From positions 1 through 57,473 of the forward strand of contig QOQE01000011.1 of the NCBI GenBank assembly GCA_003331935.1: a stretch of 57,473 nt of DNA. The letters are read 5' to 3'. This document shows positions 46,992-55,379 of the stretch, piece by piece (the stretch's first letter is position 1; each line of letters opens with the position of its first letter). A program made the position numbers and the translations under genes. The notes beneath the pieces were generated by a model. That model searched no databases. It saw nothing but the letters and a program-made list of their open reading frames with translations, and was not told where the DNA came from. The stretch comes from Alphaproteobacteria bacterium. GTDB taxonomy: Bacteria; Pseudomonadota; Alphaproteobacteria; Rhodobacterales; Rhodobacteraceae.

Positions 46992-48509
46992 TTGGTAAAA
47001 AGTTCAACTAACAAATCGATTATTGATATTATAAAATCTCATAATGGACCTTGTCTCTTGAACGAAGATGGGTTGGAGATAAAGTATGAAGCTCTTGGAG
47101 AAAATATCGAGCTAATTGGTGCCCAACTTTCGTCGATAGATCTGAAAAAAAATAAAATTTGTGCACTGGTACTGCCTAATGGAATCGATATGGCTATGAG
47201 TTTTCTGGCTCTAGCTAATTTTGTAACGGTTTCACCACTCAATCCAAACTACACTAAACAAGAGTTCTTATTTTTTTTACAAGATTTGGATTGTGAGTTT
47301 ATTATTGCAGATAAGAATGCTTCAAATGCTCTTATAGAGGCCGCAGAAAAATTAGGTATCAGGTTATTTTACCTGAATAGTGATGCCCCCAAAAATGGCC
47401 TTTCAATAAAATCATTACCAACTTCTTCTGAATGTTTACTCGATCAGAATAAAGATGAAGACTTCTGTTTGATATTGCATACTTCAGGAACAACATCTAG
47501 ACCTAAACAGGTTCAGCTCTCTTGTACTAATGTTATATCTTCTGCATTAAATATCGCTCACGTGTTGAAGCTAAAGAAAGCGGATAAAGGCTTGAATATA
47601 ATGCCCCTATTTCATATCCATGGCTTGATTGCTTCCTTACTATCCTCAGTTGTTACAGGCTCAAGCCTTGTTTGCACCAGCGGGTTCAACGCGCTTAACT
47701 TTTATGCGAATATAAATACGTTTAAACCAACATGGATAACAGCGGTACCAACCATGTACCAAGCGATCTTATCTCGAGCTTCAAGAAATAAAGAAATAAT
47801 TAAGGCTGCAAATTTAAGATTACTACGGTCATCGTCAGCCGCAATGCCAGTGGCAACAATTGAATCTTTGGAGCATGTTTTCCAGTGCCCAGTTATTGAA
47901 GCTTATGGAATGACAGAGGCTTCTCATCAGATGGCTTCAAATTTTTTAGACAGCATCAGAAAACCTGGTTCAGTAGGCAAACCTGCAGGCCCTGAGATCG
48001 CACTGTTCAAAAATAATAAACTTATAACTACAAAGAACACAGTTGGCGAAATAGTGATTAAGGGTGCAAATGTGACAAAGGGATATAATAATAATGCAAA
48101 AGCAAATGAAGAGAATTTCTTCGATGGGTGGTTTAAAACTGGCGATCTTGGAAAGTTTGATGATGACGGGTTTTTATTTATTTCTGGTCGGATTAAGGAA
48201 ATTATTAACAAAGGAGGCGAAAAAATATCGCCTCAAGAGATTGATGAAGCGCTAATGAAGCATGAGGCTGTTTTTCAAGCTGTATGCTTTTCAATCAAAC
48301 ATGAAAAATTAGGTGAAGATATAGCAGCTGCAGTAGTTTTAAAGGAAGGTAAAACCGTTGATGAAAAAGAGTTAAGGACATACCTTTCTAAATCAATAAC
48401 AACATTTAAAATTCCAAGAAAGATATTAATTCTTAGTGAGATACCAAAAGGCAACACTGGAAAGATACAGAGAATTGGTCTTGCAAAAAAACTAGGCCTT
48501 GAAACATGA
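46992..48509 (+). CDS. AMP-forming ligase, oxalyl-CoA synthetase-like
   Basis: 505 residues. Motifs in order: LHTSGTTSRPKQVQLS (near 160), MPLFHIHGLIASLLSSVVTG (near 202), EAYGMTEASHQMASN (near 303), WFKTGDLGKFDDDGF, SGRIKEIINKGGEKISPQEI, and PKGNTGKIQR. The HTSGTTSRPK form, IHGLIASLLS and TEASHQMASN are those of the plant and fungal oxalate-CoA ligase group and its bacterial relatives. Oxalate is therefore the best guess, not a certainty. One change stands out: Gln follows the loop Lys where Gly is usual. It starts with TTG at 46992 (AGGA nine bases upstream) and overlaps the next gene by four bases. Confidence 0.82.
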   Translation: MVKSSTNKSIIDIIKSHNGPCLLNEDGLEIKYEALGENIELIGAQLSSIDLKKNKICALVLPNGIDMAMSFLALANFVTVSPLNPNYTKQEFLFFLQDLDCEFIIADKNASNALIEAAEKLGIRLFYLNSDAPKNGLSIKSLPTSSECLLDQNKDEDFCLILHTSGTTSRPKQVQLSCTNVISSALNIAHVLKLKKADKGLNIMPLFHIHGLIASLLSSVVTGSSLVCTSGFNALNFYANINTFKPTWITAVPTMYQAILSRASRNKEIIKAANLRLLRSSSAAMPVATIESLEHVFQCPVIEAYGMTEASHQMASNFLDSIRKPGSVGKPAGPEIALFKNNKLITTKNTVGEIVIKGANVTKGYNNNAKANEENFFDGWFKTGDLGKFDDDGFLFISGRIKEIINKGGEKISPQEIDEALMKHEAVFQAVCFSIKHEKLGEDIAAAVVLKEGKTVDEKELRTYLSKSITTFKIPRKILILSEIPKGNTGKIQRIGLAKKLGLET

Positions 48510-49483
48510 AGATCTGTATTTTTGGAGGCGGATCAATTGGAGGTCTTTTAGCAGTCCATTTAAAAAATATCGGAATAGACGTAAGCGTGGTCGCAAGAGG
48601 CCTACATTTAGAGTCGATGAAAAAAAAAGGTATCACCCTCATTAATCCAGTAGGGAAAGAAGAAACTGTGGTTGTTAATTGTACTGATGACCCTAACTCA
48701 CTAGGAGCACAAGACTACCTATTCCTTACAATAAAATCTCCTGCACTCTTGCCTAGTCTCAAAAACATAAAACCTCTTATTGGAGAAAATACAACAATAA
48801 TTACTTGCATGAATGGCATTCCTCACTGGTATTTTCATAAGTTGAGCAATCAGTACGCTGACTATAAAATAAAGTGCTTAGACCCCGACTTACTAATAGA
48901 TAAAATTATACCACCAAATAAAATTGTAGGATCGGTTGTCTACCCTGCTTGTGAGATAGTAGAGCCTGGAAAAATTAAACACATTAATGGAAATAGATTT
49001 AGTCTCGGCGAACCAGATGGTAGTGAAAGCGATCGATTAAAGTTTATATCCGAAACATTGAAGAAAGCAGGGTTCAGAGCACCGCTGCAAAAAAACATTC
49101 GTGACGAAATTTGGTTAAAGCTAATAGGAAATCTCAGCTTCAATCCGATATCTGCTTTAACTGGAGCCACTTTGGAGCAAATATGCAACGATATAGGAAC
49201 TGAAGCAATTGTAAGAGAAATGATGATTGAAGCTAAAATAATTGCGGAAAAGTTAGAAGCTAAAATAAATATGTCTATTGAAAAGAGAATAGATGGCGCC
49301 AGAAAAGTAGGCGCTCATAAGACCTCTATGCTTCAAGATATAGAAGCAGGCAAACCAATAGAAATAAATTCAATAATCATAGCAGTAAAAGAGTTAGGAG
49401 AGTTAACAAACTCCCCTACTCCCTACATCACTACAATACTTAACCTAACACTACAGAAAGCTAAACTTATTGGCTGTCTCTAG
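48506..49483 (+). CDS. Ketopantoate reductase family (PanE/ApbA) oxidoreductase
   Basis: 325 residues. NAD(P) motif FGGGSIGGLLAVHL at residue 5, the Asn region TCMNGIPHWYF, and the C-terminal EIWLKLIGNLSFNPISALTGAT, typical of PanE-like proteins. True PanE makes pantoate for CoA. Many paralogues act on other 2-keto acids, and the coupling (ATGA) to an oxalyl-CoA-synthetase-like ligase favours a paralogue. The insertion between residues 110 and 150 (QYADYKIKCLDPDLL) is seen in some paralogues. Its stop codon falls in a strong hairpin. Confidence 0.82.
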   Translation: MKICIFGGGSIGGLLAVHLKNIGIDVSVVARGLHLESMKKKGITLINPVGKEETVVVNCTDDPNSLGAQDYLFLTIKSPALLPSLKNIKPLIGENTTIITCMNGIPHWYFHKLSNQYADYKIKCLDPDLLIDKIIPPNKIVGSVVYPACEIVEPGKIKHINGNRFSLGEPDGSESDRLKFISETLKKAGFRAPLQKNIRDEIWLKLIGNLSFNPISALTGATLEQICNDIGTEAIVREMMIEAKIIAEKLEAKINMSIEKRIDGARKVGAHKTSMLQDIEAGKPIEINSIIIAVKELGELTNSPTPYITTILNLTLQKAKLIGCL

Positions 49484-49500
49484 CCAATAAGTTTAGCTTT
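49457..49500 (+). terminator. 19-bp perfect hairpin across the end of the PanE-like gene
   Basis: The arms AAAGCTAAACTTATTGGCT and its exact complement flank a 6-base loop. The left arm codes for the last residues of the PanE-like protein and the stop codon is at 49481-49483, so the right arm is 3' untranslated. UUUACUU follows, a weak U-run. It is the strongest hairpin seen in the window and probably ends this transcript. Confidence 0.75.
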
Positions 49501-49555
49501 ACTTCTACACGGGTTCTGCTATCGAATAAACAGTTTCAAATTAGAACTTTTGTAA

Positions 49556-50719
49556 ATGAGTAAGGCAGCACCAACAAATATTACTTTATCAGCTATAGCT
49601 GGAATATATATATTAGCACAAGTAATTATAGTTCCAGCTCTACCAGACTTAGGAATTATTTTTTTAAGTGATTATAGAACTATTCAACTCAGTGTATCTG
49701 CTTTTTCAATAGGAGCCGCAATAGTTAATTTAATTGCTGGCCCACTATCGGACAGATTTGGAAGGCGTCCAATAGCCATCGGTTTTTTTATTATATTTAT
49801 CCTATCCTCCTTAGGATCTTATTTTTCAGAGAATATATATATTTTTCTTCTTTTTAGGTTTTTTCAAGCCTCTTCTGCTGCAGGAATGGTGCTTGCCAGA
49901 GTTATTGTAGGGGATATTTATTCAGGAAGTAAAGCGACCGTTATGTTTGGATATATTTCAACCATAATGGCCATAGGTCCCCTAATAGGGCCTTTATTAG
50001 GGGGATTAATTTCAGATTATCTTGGATCAATGCAAATCTTTAATTTTCTTACGATTCTAGGCTTGCTACTTTTTGGTCTAATTATATATGACCTCGATGA
50101 GACAAACCTCAATAGATCTCCAAACATGTTAAGTCAAATTAAATCCTATCCGTTACTACTTTTATCAATGAACTTTTGGCCTCCAACTTTAGTGTCGGCA
50201 TTTAGTTTTTCAATATTTGGAATATTTTTTGTGGGAGCTCCATTTGTTGCAGTGAACGTTTATGGTCTATCTCCATCGCAAATTGGATTGCTCTTGGCTT
50301 TTATTCCTTTGGGATTTGTACCTGGAAACATTATTGTTGGAAAAATTGTTGATCAATTTTCTACCAAGCTCCTTTTAATTCTTGGATCAATGTTGCTTAT
50401 TAGTGGACCCTTAATAGCACTTTTAACTTCTAATCTATACACCCATCCTCTGGCTTTTTTCTTGCCTATGTTAATAATGGGCTTTGGAACGGGTATTATA
50501 TGGCCTGTCGCTAATACGGCCATTATTCAAGCAGTGCCCAGCTTAGCAGGAAGTGCTTCCGGTATTAGTTCAGCATTAATGGTTATCACTTCAGCACTCT
50601 CTAGTGGCTTTTTAGGGTGGAATATCGAAAATATCGATCCTATTATGGGATTAGTGGGAACGCTTATTATGGCAGGAATTGCGACTATCTTATCAGCACT
50701 TTTCATAAAAAGTGACTGA
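49556..50719 (+). CDS. MFS transporter, Bcr/CflA type
   Basis: 387-residue 12-helix permease. The loop GPLSDRFGRRPIAIG (motif A, near 62), RFFQASSAAGMVLARVIVGDI (motif of the Bcr/CflA group) and GYISTIMAIGPLIGPLLGGLI (motif C) support a drug or metabolite exporter. Its substrate is unknown; bicyclomycin and related drugs are exported by E. coli Bcr. It lies 72 bases after the PanE-like gene behind a terminator and converges on ccmE. Confidence 0.88.
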   Translation: MSKAAPTNITLSAIAGIYILAQVIIVPALPDLGIIFLSDYRTIQLSVSAFSIGAAIVNLIAGPLSDRFGRRPIAIGFFIIFILSSLGSYFSENIYIFLLFRFFQASSAAGMVLARVIVGDIYSGSKATVMFGYISTIMAIGPLIGPLLGGLISDYLGSMQIFNFLTILGLLLFGLIIYDLDETNLNRSPNMLSQIKSYPLLLLSMNFWPPTLVSAFSFSIFGIFFVGAPFVAVNVYGLSPSQIGLLLAFIPLGFVPGNIIVGKIVDQFSTKLLLILGSMLLISGPLIALLTSNLYTHPLAFFLPMLIMGFGTGIIWPVANTAIIQAVPSLAGSASGISSALMVITSALSSGFLGWNIENIDPIMGLVGTLIMAGIATILSALFIKSD

Positions 50720-50727
50720 CAACACAA

Positions 50728-51144
50728 TTAATCTCCGCTCAAAGTTTTTTCAAGTTCACGGGGCATATATTTTTCATCATGTTTAGCTAAAACTTGAGAC
50801 GCGACGAACACATTATCTCTAAATTGGCCTCTGACTATAACTCCTCGTCCTTCTGCAAAAAGATCAGGCAATACGCCAACAAATTTAACCTCAACTTCGT
50901 TATCGCCATCCGTTATTACAAATGAGTTATCGACACCTGTACTCTCTACACTGCCTTTCATCACGAGACCTCCAGCACGTAACTTGATAGAAGCGTCCTT
51001 TACTTCTAGTAGCTGGGTGGGTGATTTATAAAATTCGATACCCGACCTAAAAGCAAACAGCAATATCACAGTTGTAACTAATAAGACAAACATCCCACAC
51101 GAAATAAATATTATCCGCATTCTTTTTTTATTAGGATTACTCAT
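50728..51144 (-). CDS. ccmE: Cytochrome c-type biogenesis heme chaperone CcmE
   Basis: 138 residues. One N-terminal membrane anchor (IIFISCGMFVLLVTTVILLF) and the beta-barrel domain follow. The heme-binding His is in the conserved LAKHDEKYMPRE near residue 123. It passes heme from the CcmABCD system to CcmF. The ATG at 51144 is one base after the argC stop; a longer in-frame start at 51195 lies inside argC and is rejected. The other ccm genes are not in the window, although ccmF usually follows. Confidence 0.93.
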   Translation of the reverse strand: MSNPNKKRMRIIFISCGMFVLLVTTVILLFAFRSGIEFYKSPTQLLEVKDASIKLRAGGLVMKGSVESTGVDNSFVITDGDNEVEVKFVGVLPDLFAEGRGVIVRGQFRDNVFVASQVLAKHDEKYMPRELEKTLSGD

Positions 51145-51145
51145 T

Positions 51146-52189
51146 TCACGGGAAAATTGGGCTTTCCAATAAGCCAGACGTCTCATCAAAGTCAAACATT
51201 ATATTAGCATTCTGAATGGCCTGACCCGCCGAACCCTTAATCAAATTATCCAAAACTGAAATCACAACACTTCTATTTTTATTATGATCGGAAACGACAC
51301 CAATATGACAAAAGTTTGAGCCTCTTACATGTTGCGTGGCTGGAACTTCTTCTATAGGTAATATTATTATAAAGGGTGAGTCTTCATAAAAGATTTCCAA
51401 TGTTTTATGCACTAGAGAAGCTGGAAAAGATAGAGGTATAGATACTATAACTCCTCTATTTTGTGGCAATAAATGTGGAATAAATGTTATATCAATTTTC
51501 TTATTTGAAGCTTTTTTAAACTCTTGCTCCAATTCAGCTATATGCCTATGTTTACCAACATTATATGGCTTCACACCTTCAGACACTTCTGCATGTATAA
51601 TGTTTTGCTTGGCATCTCGTCCTGCACCTGAAACGCCTGCGCCTAAATTTATAGTTAAATTATCATTAGTTATAACTCCTTCTTTTAGGAGCGGGAGAAT
51701 AGGGTAAAGCGTGGCTGCCGAGTTGCACCCAGTACAGGCAATTAAAGACCCTTTCTTTATTTTTTTCTGATAAATTTCAGTTAATCCATAAACTGCCTTT
51801 TCTTGTAAAGAGTGTGCTATGTGTTTTTGTCCATACCATCTTTCATATTCTTCAATGCTTTCCAGCCGAAAATCTGCAGACAGATCAATAATTTTCATTC
51901 CATCAGGAATTTTAATAATGATCTCTTGGCTTGTTGCATGGGGCAGAGCACAAAAAATTAGCTCTATACCATCAAAATTCATTTCCTCAAATGTTATAAA
52001 ATCTGGTAAATTTAAGTGCCTAAGGTGGGGGAATATATCTTCAACTTTTTTACCGGCATTTCTATTAGCGACAACTTGAACTAGCCTGAAATGGGGGTGC
52101 TTCGCAATGAGACGCATAAGCTCCGCACCGGTATAACCACTACCACCAATAATGGAAACTGATACAAGGTTTTTAGCACTATCCGTCAT
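51146..52189 (-). CDS. argC: N-acetyl-gamma-glutamyl-phosphate reductase
   Basis: NADPH enzyme of arginine synthesis, reducing acetylglutamyl phosphate to the semialdehyde. 347 residues. Cofactor motif IIGGSGYTGAELMRLIAKHP near residue 13, catalytic Cys in IACTGCNSAATLYPILP near 150, and GAGVSGAGRDAKQNI. The His segment IPHLLPQNRGVIVSI is also typical. It is followed directly by ccmE, a known alphaproteobacterial neighbour. Confidence 0.96.
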   Translation of the reverse strand: MTDSAKNLVSVSIIGGSGYTGAELMRLIAKHPHFRLVQVVANRNAGKKVEDIFPHLRHLNLPDFITFEEMNFDGIELIFCALPHATSQEIIIKIPDGMKIIDLSADFRLESIEEYERWYGQKHIAHSLQEKAVYGLTEIYQKKIKKGSLIACTGCNSAATLYPILPLLKEGVITNDNLTINLGAGVSGAGRDAKQNIIHAEVSEGVKPYNVGKHRHIAELEQEFKKASNKKIDITFIPHLLPQNRGVIVSIPLSFPASLVHKTLEIFYEDSPFIIILPIEEVPATQHVRGSNFCHIGVVSDHNKNRSVVISVLDNLIKGSAGQAIQNANIMFDFDETSGLLESPIFP

Positions 52190-52198
52190 AGCATCAAA

Positions 52199-53056
52199 TT
52201 ATCCTAAAAACAAACCGTTTTCAAATGTTTGATTGGGATCATTTGACAAAGAATATGACTGAAACCTTAAATATTCCATCATGCCATCGAGGTCTTTAGA
52301 ATATTTTTTTAAATAATTTGAACTTATTTTTTTTCCTATGCAAACATCAACTCTTCTATCAACTTTCATACCAAATTCTCGAATTAATAATGCCATTCTT
52401 AGGTTATAACTCATATGACTTGCAATCTGAAACAATCTACTGTTACTACCACCAAAAAAAATTGGCACTACAGTGGCATCAGATTTCAGAATGAGTTTTG
52501 ACGTAAATCTTTTCCAAAAAGGATCAAGAGGACGACTAAAAAGCTTTGCTGAAGTTGCGACCGTGCCACCAGGGAAGATACCAACTATTCCACCTGCTTT
52601 TAAAAAATGGATTGCTTCATTTCTTGTTTTAAGATTCTGGAGATTACCCTCTCTATTTTCTTCGAAACTTATAGGAAGAACTACCTCATCAAGATCTTTT
52701 GCTTTTCTAAAAACTCTATTTGCAATTATTTTGAACTCTTTCCTCGCCTTGGATAAAATATATCCCATCAATAATCCGTCCAAAATACCAAAGGGATGGT
52801 TAGAGACGATTACAACTGGCCCTTCCTTCGGAATGTCATCTAAACAACCCTCTACGAGATTCATTTCTATGTTGTATCTCTCAACTATAACTTCCCAAAA
52901 GTTACGGCCACTTGCGACTTCTTTATCATAATCCTTAGCTCTTCTTATTAAACCTAATCTTCCTGTAAAATTTTCTATAGACCGTATAAGAAGTTGGCCC
53001 ATGAACCCATTAGCGGAACTGGCGTAGGATATATCTCGAGCTACATCGTTTTTCAT
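52199..53056 (-). CDS. PlsC-type lysophospholipid or ornithine-lipid acyltransferase
   Basis: 285 residues of the 1-acylglycerol-phosphate acyltransferase superfamily. The catalytic HX4D is in SNHPFGILDGLLMG near residue 86 and FPGGTVATSAKLFSRPLDPFWKRF near residue 160. This form is often annotated as hemolysin-like or OlsA-like in alphaproteobacteria and is more likely to act on phosphate-free or ornithine lipids than on simple glycerol phosphate, but that is not proven. It has no clear membrane helix. It sits ten bases before argC. Confidence 0.8.
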   Translation of the reverse strand: MKNDVARDISYASSANGFMGQLLIRSIENFTGRLGLIRRAKDYDKEVASGRNFWEVIVERYNIEMNLVEGCLDDIPKEGPVVIVSNHPFGILDGLLMGYILSKARKEFKIIANRVFRKAKDLDEVVLPISFEENREGNLQNLKTRNEAIHFLKAGGIVGIFPGGTVATSAKLFSRPLDPFWKRFTSKLILKSDATVVPIFFGGSNSRLFQIASHMSYNLRMALLIREFGMKVDRRVDVCIGKKISSNYLKKYSKDLDGMMEYLRFQSYSLSNDPNQTFENGLFLG

Positions 53057-53186
53057 AGATAAACCAATAATTCTATTTTCTAATTTGTAAATAAATAATG
53101 AGGCAATTTTTACATTAAATCTAAATTTTATTTTTCATAAAAATAAATTACAATGGGTCAACGAAATTTATTTGAGGGACGTGATC

Positions 53187-53927
53187 ATGCAACTAAAAGA
53201 TAAAACGGCAATTATAACCGGTGGAGGCTCAGGATTTGGAGCTTCGATGGCTGAATTATTTGCAAAAAATGGAGCAAAAGTAATTGTTGCGGATATAAAT
53301 CTCGACAATGCTAAAAAAGTAGCAACACAAATGGGGGGATTTCCTGTAAAAGTAGATGTTGGAAACTCAGCAAGCGTTGAGCAAATGAGAATGGCTATCT
53401 TTAAAGAATATCAAAAGGTCGATATCCTTGTTAATAATGCTGGAACCACCCATCTGCCTGCACCAATGGAGACTATAGAAGAAGATGAATTCGATAGAGT
53501 CTTTAATGTAAACTGTAAATCAGTATACCTAACAGCTAAGCAATTCGTACCTCACTTTAAAGAAAATAACAGTGGTGTGATACTAAATATCGCCAGTACT
53601 GCAGGTGTCTCTCCCAGGCCAAACCTAAATTGGTACAACTCATCAAAAGGCTGGATGATCCTAGCATCGAAAACCATGGCCGTTGAACTCGCCCCATTTG
53701 GAATAAGGGTTAATGTTGTCAACCCAGTTGCCGGAGAAACCCCACTTCTTAAATCTTTTTTAGGAGAAGATACTCCAGAGATGAGAGGGAAATTTCTTTC
53801 TACTATACCTCTTGGAAGATTTTCTTTACCGGAAGATATTGCTTCTGCAGCCCTTTTCCTTTGTTCAGACTCCGCTAGTATGATTACCGGTGCAAATTTA
53901 GAAGTTGATGGTGGGAGAACAATATAA
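53187..53927 (+). CDS. Short-chain dehydrogenase/reductase, FabG-like
   Basis: 246 residues. Cofactor motif ITGGGSGFGASMAEL near residue 10, NNAG in DILVNNAGTTHLP, Ser in ILNIASTAGVSPRP and YxxxK in NWYNSSKGWMILA. The C-terminal PEDIASAALFLCSDSASMITG and DGG end are typical. Asp near residue 36 (VIVADINLDNA) favours NAD over NADP. The context is a P1-family peptidase gene 10 bases on, not fatty-acid genes, so it is probably a catabolic alcohol dehydrogenase. The ATG at 53187 has GAGGGA about eight bases upstream. Confidence 0.85.
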   Translation: MQLKDKTAIITGGGSGFGASMAELFAKNGAKVIVADINLDNAKKVATQMGGFPVKVDVGNSASVEQMRMAIFKEYQKVDILVNNAGTTHLPAPMETIEEDEFDRVFNVNCKSVYLTAKQFVPHFKENNSGVILNIASTAGVSPRPNLNWYNSSKGWMILASKTMAVELAPFGIRVNVVNPVAGETPLLKSFLGEDTPEMRGKFLSTIPLGRFSLPEDIASAALFLCSDSASMITGANLEVDGGRTI

Positions 53928-53937
53928 ATAGTTCCAA

Positions 53938-54927
53938 ATGACAAAACTTTTTAACGGCCCCAAGAATTCGATTACAGATATCGATGGTTTCCTAATTGGG
54001 AACGCCCAGGACGATCACATAAAGTCTGGCGTAACTGTTTTAACACGATCAACTTCATTTAGAGCAAGCGTCAGCATTCTGGGAGGTGCACCAGGCACAA
54101 AAGAGACAGACTTACTATCACCAGATAAAATTGTTGAAAATATTGATGGGATTGTCCTTGCTGGAGGATCTGCATTTGGTTTAGATGCTGCTAGTGGCGT
54201 CATGGATTGCCTCAGAGGTCAAAATCGCGGGTTTGATACAGGAGGAGGTATTAAAGTTCCCATAGTACCAAGTGCAATCCTTTTTGATCTTAAAAATGGA
54301 GGTTTTAAAGAATGGGACATAAATCCTTATCGTGAACTTGGTAGGAATGCTTTTTTAAAAGTTTCCGATGATTTTGAAATCGGTTCTGTAGGTGCGGGCT
54401 GTGGCGCAACCACAAGTATTGTCAAAGGCGGCTTAGGAACAAGTTCAGTATTTTATGGCGATAGAATTAAAGTGGGTGGAATTGTTGCAGTTAATTCGGT
54501 TGGTTCACCTTGCTTTCCTGAGACAAACATTCTTTTTTCCGACTTCTATGGTGGTAAAAATGCAGTCAATGAAAGGCCTGCAATCAAATCTCAAATTAAC
54601 CCTACTAAACTTCTAACAGGGGAAGCAACGACATTAGGAATAGTTTGCACGAATCTAGACTTTAATAAAAATGACCTTCACCGAATAGCAACGTCTGCTC
54701 ATTCTGGAATAGCAAGAGCAATCGAGCCTAGTCACACCCCCTTTGATGGGGATATTATTTTTTCTGCTACATCAGGAACAAAATCTATAGATAGAAAGGA
54801 CAGGGATCTTATGCTAGTGTGTCAACTTAGCGCTTTGTGTATAACTCGGGCGGTGGGTAATGCAATAAAAGCAGCAAGACGAAAAGACGGGGACCAACTA
54901 GATTGTTGGGTTGACCTCAAATCCTAG
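53938..54927 (+). CDS. P1-family peptidase (DmpA/S58-like)
   Basis: 329 residues. The segments GPKNSITDIDGFLIGNAQDDHIKSGVTVL, ILGGAPGTKETDLLSPD, GIVLAGGSAFGLDAASGVMD (near 80) and GSVGAGCGATTSIVKGGLG are diagnostic of the DmpA family of self-processing aminopeptidases, which cut themselves to expose a Ser or Thr nucleophile. The putative cleavage region near residue 225 reads GEATTLGIV, with Ala before the Thr pair. Substrates in the family include beta-amino and D-amino acid amides. Possibly cytoplasmic; no signal peptide was seen. Confidence 0.88.
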   Translation: MTKLFNGPKNSITDIDGFLIGNAQDDHIKSGVTVLTRSTSFRASVSILGGAPGTKETDLLSPDKIVENIDGIVLAGGSAFGLDAASGVMDCLRGQNRGFDTGGGIKVPIVPSAILFDLKNGGFKEWDINPYRELGRNAFLKVSDDFEIGSVGAGCGATTSIVKGGLGTSSVFYGDRIKVGGIVAVNSVGSPCFPETNILFSDFYGGKNAVNERPAIKSQINPTKLLTGEATTLGIVCTNLDFNKNDLHRIATSAHSGIARAIEPSHTPFDGDIIFSATSGTKSIDRKDRDLMLVCQLSALCITRAVGNAIKAARRKDGDQLDCWVDLKS

Positions 54928-54952
54928 ATTTATAAAAGTCGTTTGAAAAACA

Positions 54953-55369
54953 ATGAGAAGTAAAGAACTTTATTTTATTTTAGCTTGTGTCTTGACAATA
55001 ACTCTGGGTGGATTTTTTCTACTTCCTAAAGTTGTTAAAGAGTTCCAAGACGAGGAAGTTATTAGAGTAAGAATTACTTTGGAAAACAGATGTACAATAA
55101 CTGATGAAGCATTTGTTGTGCTAGATGAAAGCACCAAAATTAAAACACCTTTTTATGGAAAAGTAGCCGTTTTACGTACCGAAAGGAATGCCCCTTTAAG
55201 GCTGTGGATGTCTCCAAATTTTCCTCAATTCAGGTACGACGGAGAAATACAAAGAGCTAAAGAGGAAATGGTTATGATTTCAGACTGCAACCGTAACCCA
55301 AGAATGGATAGTATTATGAAATCAATGCGAGAGGCATTCTCATCTTCGGATAGCGAAAAAGAAGAATGA
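54953..55369 (+). CDS. Single-pass membrane protein of unknown function
   Basis: 138 residues. One N-terminal helix (YFILACVLTITLGGFFLLP) is followed by a beta-rich soluble part with two cysteines (ENRCTITDEAFV and ISDCNRNP) and a charged, serine-rich tail. The helix orientation (few positive residues before it) suggests the body is in the periplasm. I know no family. It follows the peptidase by 25 bases and may share its transcript. Confidence 0.6.
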   Translation: MRSKELYFILACVLTITLGGFFLLPKVVKEFQDEEVIRVRITLENRCTITDEAFVVLDESTKIKTPFYGKVAVLRTERNAPLRLWMSPNFPQFRYDGEIQRAKEEMVMISDCNRNPRMDSIMKSMREAFSSSDSEKEE

Positions 55370-55379
55370 ACTTAGTAAG

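Noticed and set aside
50697-50714. CACTTTT/AAAAGTG hairpin at the end of the Bcr/CflA gene
   Set aside because: Short, nearly all A/T in the stem core, and no T-run; too weak to call a terminator.
46900-50719. Possible genomic island carrying the ligase, reductase and transporter
   Set aside because: Base composition and codon style match the neighbours; no integrase, tRNA or direct repeats flank it.
53128-53148. TTTATTTTT/AAAAATAAA inverted repeat before the SDR at 53187
   Set aside because: It is composed only of A and T, so the pairing is not informative; the nearby TACAAT lacks a good -35 partner.
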